Origin: Anaerolineaceae bacterium UBA700
GTDB lineage: Bacteria; Chloroflexota; Anaerolineae; Anaerolineales; Anaerolineaceae
Direction of reading: 5' to 3'
DNA: 6,959 nt
Assembly: GCA_002298885.1 (NCBI GenBank)
Contig: DBMK01000018.1
Coordinates: forward strand, 1 to 6,959
Part shown: positions 4,243-6,959 of the stretch, one piece after another
How positions within the stretch are numbered: the first letter of the stretch is position 1
Layout of the letters: each line of letters opens with the position of its first letter
The notes under the pieces: generated by a model
What the model was told of the DNA's origin: nothing
The model's input: the letters and a program-made list of their open reading frames with translations, nothing else
Database searches by the model: none
Translations under genes and position numbers: made by a program

Positions 4243-5820
4243 CTAATTCTCCGCCGGCCAGAATACGGCATTGTCGAACAGCACCTTAAAGCCCTCGTCG
4301 GGGATGTCCTGATTGGTCATTATCATCAGTCCCAGCCGCCCCGCGCCAAAATGGGCCATCTGCGGATCACTGATCGGGGTCTGCTTCTCAGCGTTGATGG
4401 TCAGGATCACCTGGTTATCCTGGCATGACAGGCCAATGCGATTCTTCTCCCCGGCTTTTCTCAAACCGTCTGCCGGCAGCAAGCCCGGCTCGGTCAAGGC
4501 GGTGACATCTTCCCCTTCAACCCTCAACACACTGTATTGGCCCCGGAACGGGTCGATGAATACCACGTAATGTTTTGTGTCTGACTGCCAACGGCAGACC
4601 AGGCCATACATGCCTGCTGCCGAGGTATCGAACCCGGAAGGCACCTGGAAGTCTACCTCACCCCGCGTTGGGAAGTAGCTCAAAGGCGGGAATGATACAT
4701 AGATCTTGTCCGGCGAATTGAGCTGGATGGCATAGGCCCCATTTTCGAGACCCGCGGTTGTATTGGCCTCTTTTCTCGCAGCCCAGCCCTGATTACGACT
4801 GAAATCATCACTGAACGACGTGCGTGGCGCCGGCATGATGCCGATTACAGCATCAACAGCTTGCGGAAAATATGTTGGTCCAAGCAAGAAAAAAGCCATC
4901 ACACCCAACACGCCTGCAGCAAATACGGCTCCACCCATCCCAATTCGCACTCGCCTTGACCTTCCGGTCAGCAGAAGAACCATCGACAGGGCAAAAGAGC
5001 TCCAAATGATAATATCCAAATAGCTTCCTATCGTCAGGTCGTGCCAAATATTGAATGCGCACATGAACAGCGAATAGGTCAGGGCGGTCCGCCTGGATTT
5101 TTGCTTTCCATGCAGCAGATTGATAACGGCCAAAATCGCTAACACCAGGCCGATACCAATGGTGGCTTGCCCCCGGAACGCCTGCCAGACCAGGATCAAA
5201 ATCACGATCCCATACAGACCTGCCGCCACGCGCATGGCCAGCTTATCGCTGCCATCCTGGCGCATCGGGTCCTGGAGATGCTCGTCCAACTGCGGCGACG
5301 GGTTCCTGGTCGCCTCCTCATTCAGGATCTCCCGGGCCAGGTCTGGCAATCCCAGCCTGCGCAGGTCATCAGCCTGACTCAGCACCTGCTGGATATCTGG
5401 CGTTTGCGTCGCGGCCTCTCCGGGGGCATGCACAGCGGCGAACTGGCGCGCCAGGTTTTCGGCGAAAGGCACCCAATAGCCTGAGGAGGTGAAGGGCACG
5501 CTGACATCAACGGCCGTTTCCGAAAATCCGCGGCGCACAAAGATGCGCATGACCGGCTTCGACCCGCGCTTTGCGGCGTCAAACGTGATGGCACTGATGT
5601 ATGTTATTTGGATAGAGATTGCCCCTCCGGCCTGTCCTTTCTGGACGAGGACAATACGCCGCCGGGTCAACCCGATCAAGTACTCCTGTGTAGCAAGGAA
5701 CGGCCCAAACTTACCCTGGGTATATTCCAGCAGCGTTTCGCCCGATTCCAGCACAGCCTCGAGCGCCGCTCGCACCTTCCGGTCGCGATCGGTCTCATTT
5801 TGATGTATAAAGAAGGTCAT
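4243..5820 (-). CDS. PH-like / transmembrane / jelly-roll (LamG-like) protein of unknown function
   Basis: The 525-residue product has three parts. Residues about 16-130 resemble a bacterial PH-like domain (GETLLEYTQGKFGPFLATQEYLIGLTRRRIVLV, 27-59). Residues about 140-185 form a polar linker with a helix, DIQQVLSQADDLRRLGLPDLAREIL. A membrane block has four or five segments, roughly 197-213, 219-237, 246-262, 267-285 and 294-313. The C-terminal part (about 335-525), starting SFSDDFSRNQGWAARKE and ending FDNAVFWP, looks like a concanavalin-like beta-sandwich of the kind that binds polysaccharide. No catalytic residues can be named. The ATG at 5818-5820 is chosen over an in-frame start 15 codons upstream because GGAGAG lies nine bases before it. 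It stands alone between convergent and same-strand neighbours. A role in envelope sensing or glycan contact is inferred from architecture only. Confidence 0.85.
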   Translation of the reverse strand: MTFFIHQNETDRDRKVRAALEAVLESGETLLEYTQGKFGPFLATQEYLIGLTRRRIVLVQKGQAGGAISIQITYISAITFDAAKRGSKPVMRIFVRRGFSETAVDVSVPFTSSGYWVPFAENLARQFAAVHAPGEAATQTPDIQQVLSQADDLRRLGLPDLAREILNEEATRNPSPQLDEHLQDPMRQDGSDKLAMRVAAGLYGIVILILVWQAFRGQATIGIGLVLAILAVINLLHGKQKSRRTALTYSLFMCAFNIWHDLTIGSYLDIIIWSSFALSMVLLLTGRSRRVRIGMGGAVFAAGVLGVMAFFLLGPTYFPQAVDAVIGIMPAPRTSFSDDFSRNQGWAARKEANTTAGLENGAYAIQLNSPDKIYVSFPPLSYFPTRGEVDFQVPSGFDTSAAGMYGLVCRWQSDTKHYVVFIDPFRGQYSVLRVEGEDVTALTEPGLLPADGLRKAGEKNRIGLSCQDNQVILTINAEKQTPISDPQMAHFGAGRLGLMIMTNQDIPDEGFKVLFDNAVFWPAEN

Positions 5821-5915
5821 TAAAAAATTCTCTCCGCTGTAGATTTCCCCCCCGGCATAGCTCAATCTGGCATCCCTCTTGCTGTTCTCGCCGGGACAGA
5901 TTTTATTTCACATTA

Positions 5916-5943
5916 ATAATACCTTATCTTTATAAATCTCCAA
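5916..5943 (-). promoter_or_regulatory. Possible promoter of the PH-like/jelly-roll gene
   Basis: On the minus strand, TATTAT (5916-5921, five of six) follows TTGGAG (5938-5943, three of six) at a 16-base spacing, in an AT-rich block that contrasts with the GC-rich genes. The leader to the start codon would be about 90 bases. The -35 match is poor. Confidence 0.35.
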
Positions 5944-5980
5944 TATATTTTACATAAAGATTTCAGGACTGCGCTTAGAT

Positions 5981-6019
5981 TATGAAACGTGAAGGGTGAA
6001 ACATGAATTCACGTTTCAC
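5981..6019. repeat. Iterated ACGTGAA-word repeat, copy 3, overlapping the pxpC stop
   Basis: Starts with ATGAAACGTGAAGGGTGAAA-type words and contains a 24-base palindrome (5996-6019) with one mismatched pair, centred on GAATTC. It uses the same words as the copies at 2664-2729 and 4176-4234. The pxpC stop codon (6016-6018 on the minus strand) is inside the palindrome. Confidence 0.88.
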
Positions 6020-6959
6020 ATCTCCTGCAGTCCCCGGACAATCCTTCTCCACTCTACCTGGGCCTGCTCCACGCTCACGGCCCGGAAGCGCACCCGGCCG
6101 CGGCCGGGCGGGCACTGGGCCAGCAGCGGCAGGCTGGCGCCGGTCACCACGCCGATCTTGGGGTAGCCGCCGGCCGTCTGGTGGTCGGCCATCAGTACGA
6201 TCGGCTGCCCGTCGCCCGGCACCTGCACCGCTCCCAGCGGGATGCCCTCCGATAGAATGTCCACCCCGCTCCGGTGAGCGACTGCCGGCCCGGCCAGGCG
6301 GTAGCCCATGCGGTCGCAGGCGGGGGACAGGGTGTATTCGCCTTCAAGAAACGCCGCCTGCCCCGCCTCTGTGAAAGCGTCCGCCTGCGGCCCCAGCACA
6401 ACCTCCACCTCCACCCGGTCAGCGTAGGCCGGCCGCAATCCCCCGGGGAGCTCCCGGCCCGCCCGCTCGTATAATTGGGACGCTTCCCCCAGCTCCAGCG
6501 AGTCGCCTTCCTGCAGCGCTCGTCCCTCCAACCCGCCGAACCCGCCGCGCAGGTAGGTGGCGCGCGAGCCCATCACTGGAGCCACATCGACGCCGCCGCT
6601 GAAGGCCAGGTAACTCCAGCCAGCGCCTTCGATAGGGAGCAGCGCTACAACCTCGCCCCGGCGCACCCAGGCCGCCATCCAAAGCGGAAGCTGCCGCCCG
6701 CCAACTTCCAGCACGAAGCCGCGCCCGCCGGCGGCCACCAGGCATTCCCCCTCCACCCGCAGCGCCGGCCCCAGCAGGGCGCATTCCAGCCCCGCCGCTC
6801 CCGGCGGGTTGCCCACCAGAGCGTTCGCCGCCATCAGCGCCACCCGGTCCATCGCCCCGCATCCCGGCACTCCCAGGCGCTCATAGCCCACCCGTCCGAG
6901 GTCCTGGACGGTGGTGAGAAAGCCGGGGGAAAGGACTTTAAAGAAGTTTTTTTGGGTCA
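6016..6959 (-). CDS. pxpC: 5-oxoprolinase subunit C (KipA / biotin-dependent carboxyltransferase-like family)
   Basis: PxpC joins PxpB and PxpA in ATP-dependent cleavage of 5-oxoproline to glutamate. The frame is open to the right edge: reading in from the edge gives TQKNFFKVLSPGFLTTVQDLGR, the family N-terminus. The last two bases are 'TG' of what is most likely an ATG whose first base is at 6960. Numbered from there, motifs are TTVQDLGR (16-23), GVPGCGAMD (30-38), LVGNPPGAAGLE (48-59) and YLAFSGGVDVAPVMGSRATYL (117-137). The strongest block spans 237-270, including PGDGQPIVLMADHQTAGGYPKIG. Length would be 314 residues, normal for the family. A GTG at 6889-6891 also opens a frame but would discard conserved sequence. 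The 3' end runs into an iterated repeat. pxpB is expected just to the right, and pxpA follows only about 5.7 kb downstream. Confidence 0.95.
   Translation of the reverse strand, partial: TQKNFFKVLSPGFLTTVQDLGRVGYERLGVPGCGAMDRVALMAANALVGNPPGAAGLECALLGPALRVEGECLVAAGGRGFVLEVGGRQLPLWMAAWVRRGEVVALLPIEGAGWSYLAFSGGVDVAPVMGSRATYLRGGFGGLEGRALQEGDSLELGEASQLYERAGRELPGGLRPAYADRVEVEVVLGPQADAFTEAGQAAFLEGEYTLSPACDRMGYRLAGPAVAHRSGVDILSEGIPLGAVQVPGDGQPIVLMADHQTAGGYPKIGVVTGASLPLLAQCPPGRGRVRFRAVSVEQAQVEWRRIVRGLQEM

Noticed and set aside
5821..5865. Start of the PH-like/jelly-roll gene 15 codons further upstream
   Set aside because: The ATG at 5818-5820 has GGAGAG at a suitable distance, and the 15 extra residues resemble nothing.

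Overview
The window looks like chromosomal DNA from a GC-rich, free-living bacterium, most plausibly a member of the Chloroflexota (Anaerolineae-like). This is an inference. It rests on a PadR regulator overlapping a membrane protein with the 'LYRRLILLYPAGFRSEFGAEM' prefix, a stand-alone cytidylate-kinase-like protein, a PH-like/transmembrane/jelly-roll chimera with a 'DDFSRNQGW' segment, and intergenic DNA full of short-word inverted repeats. No rRNA, tRNA, CRISPR array, transposase or phage gene was seen.

Layout, left to right. (1) 1-350, minus: the 5' part of pxpA (5-oxoprolinase subunit A), cut by the window edge. (2) 351-955: more than 600 bases without a protein gene. It holds a 161-base imperfect giant hairpin (368-528) built from two repeat families. 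A consensus-like promoter (560-587) follows, then a roughly 300-base candidate structured RNA whose ends pair (595-894), and a strong, probably bidirectional terminator (908-957). (3) 956-2634, minus: a likely transcription unit of a cytidylate-kinase-like protein, a small PD-(D/E)xK-nuclease-like protein and hpt (hypoxanthine phosphoribosyltransferase). The last two overlap as ATGA, and a 26-bp perfect inverted repeat lies between the first two. (4) 2743-4164, plus: a promoter and large operator-like palindrome, padR, and an overlapping polytopic membrane protein. (5) 4176-4234: a 27-bp perfect hairpin between convergent genes. (6) 4243-5820, minus: a 525-residue PH-like/membrane/jelly-roll protein of unknown function. 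(7) 6016 to the right edge, minus: pxpC (5-oxoprolinase subunit C), whose start codon probably lies one base beyond the window.

How the genes relate. PxpA and PxpC belong to one ATP-dependent 5-oxoproline hydrolase and are normally encoded side by side as pxpB-pxpC-pxpA. Here they keep the same strand and order but are separated by about 5.7 kb of unrelated genes. The hpt unit concerns purine salvage and nucleotide kinase-like functions. The PadR unit looks like an autoregulated repressor with its membrane target.

Two things stand out as possibly undescribed. One is the free-standing candidate RNA, which I cannot assign to RNase P, tmRNA, SRP, 6S or any riboswitch I know. The other is a set of four short-word repeat families, nearly all arranged as inverted repeats and placed at gene borders. 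In two places they supply the end of a protein-coding gene.
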